From CALBPI01 sp039814545 (GTDB lineage Bacteria; Pseudomonadota; Gammaproteobacteria; Steroidobacterales; Woeseiaceae), in contig JBCCBB010000070.1 in the NCBI GenBank assembly GCA_039814545.1, forward strand, positions 1 to 14,655: 14,655 nt of DNA, read 5' to 3'. Under the pieces are notes generated by a model that saw nothing but the letters and a program-made list of their open reading frames with translations, was not told the origin of the DNA and made no database searches. How positions within the stretch are numbered: the stretch's first letter is position 1; each line of letters starts with the position of its first letter. Below are positions 14,515-14,655 of the stretch, piece by piece. Position numbers and translations under genes: made by a program.

Positions 14515-14531
14515 TCCCGCCGGGCGCGCCA
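14515..14531 (+). repeat. Putative attR: copy of tRNA-Arg 3' end
   Basis: TCCCGCCGGGCGCGCCA matches the last 17 bases of the tRNA gene at 16 of 17 positions, same orientation, and the match ends exactly at CCA; the flanks differ. It lies between the ArsR operator and the stop codon of the next gene (14536-14538), a likely right boundary of an integrated element. The same stretch forms part of a GC-rich imperfect hairpin (14510-14529). Confidence 0.58.
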
Positions 14532-14535
14532 ACCG

Positions 14536-14655
14536 TTATTCCACTTCGAACCGCCACCACGTGAAGCCGTAGCGATCGTTGTGTGCGTCCTGCACTGGCG
14601 TCGCGACGCCCAGCGTACCGTCAGGCAAGAACAGCACCGGGACATATTCGCCAGC
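14536..14655 (-). CDS. 3' end of an unidentified protein gene (partial)
   Basis: Minus-strand frame open from the right edge to TAA at 14536-14538; 39 C-terminal residues are visible, beginning AGEYVPVLFLPDGTLGVATP and ending with WWRFEVE. The FLPDGTLGVATP turn followed by an aromatic-rich strand would suit a beta-propeller or BNR-repeat sialidase-like secreted protein, but this is too little to name it. Codon choice and amino acid make-up look like real coding sequence. It stops four bases from the putative attR, so it would belong to the core chromosome flanking the island. Confidence 0.6.
   Translation of the reverse strand, partial: AGEYVPVLFLPDGTLGVATPVQDAHNDRYGFTWWRFEVE

Noticed and set aside
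14490..14529. GC-rich imperfect hairpin (14510-14529) as a terminator for the right-edge minus-strand gene.
   Set aside because: One bulged base and a T tract about ten bases away from the stem; the sequence is better explained as the tRNA 3'-end copy.
14488..14655. Plus-strand frame from ATG 14488 (MREKCETCASRRARQ...), with AAGGA eight bases upstream and divergent from the ArsR operator.
   Set aside because: After the first 16 codons it runs antisense to a better-looking minus-strand coding end and becomes Arg-rich shadow sequence; no stop is visible in the window. The CxxC is probably chance.
1..14655. CRISPR arrays, rRNA genes, intact insertion sequences or integrases.
   Set aside because: No regularly spaced repeats, rRNA-like stretches, transposase or recombinase motifs were seen on either strand.

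Overview
The window looks like a GC-rich gammaproteobacterial chromosome. The evidence is a class 2 (quinone-linked) PyrD, a tRNA-Arg(CCG) closely resembling the E. coli type with an encoded CCA, a Fur-type operator with the ATGATTCTCAT core, and a desaturase of the kind I associate with Xanthomonas-like bacteria. Genus cannot be read from this alone.

Left part (1-9640). A 5'-truncated transmembrane Ser/Thr kinase with a TPR-like tail reads rightward. It converges on a series of minus-strand genes: a DUF3127 OB-fold protein with an SSB-like C-terminal tip, a 691-aa exported or anchored helical-repeat protein of unknown role, a class A flavin monooxygenase translationally linked to a membrane fatty acid desaturase, a membrane-anchored AraC-type regulator, and pyrD.

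Middle and right part (9663-14531). A tRNA-Arg gene ends at 9739. A 16/17 copy of its last 17 bases, including CCA, recurs at 14515-14531. That is the signature of an element integrated at the tRNA 3' end, so 9740-14531 is a candidate 4.8-kb genomic island, with no integrase left inside. Its left third is decayed: a 3' piece of a subtilisin-like protease gene and a 3' piece of a sensor histidine kinase gene point away from each other, and both lack their 5' ends. The rest is intact cargo. The first part is a divergent pair of transcription units around a perfect 27-bp Fur-like palindrome: a PepSY-type membrane protein to the left, and an eight-EF-hand exported protein plus an ApbE-DUF2271 fusion to the right. 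The second part is a two-gene operon: a cysteine-rich ArsR/SmtB repressor followed by a 33-aa peptide with 12 cysteines that looks like a tiny metallothionein.

The island cargo shares a metal theme: iron-controlled periplasmic flavin/redox chemistry and Ca2+ binding on one side, thiophilic-metal sensing and sequestration on the other. The strongest candidates for something undescribed are the ArsR-metallothionein operon, the Fur-palindrome divergon with its exact 153-residue EF-hand duplication, and the tRNA-anchored island boundaries. At the right edge, the 3' end of another minus-strand gene stops four bases beyond the right tRNA repeat.
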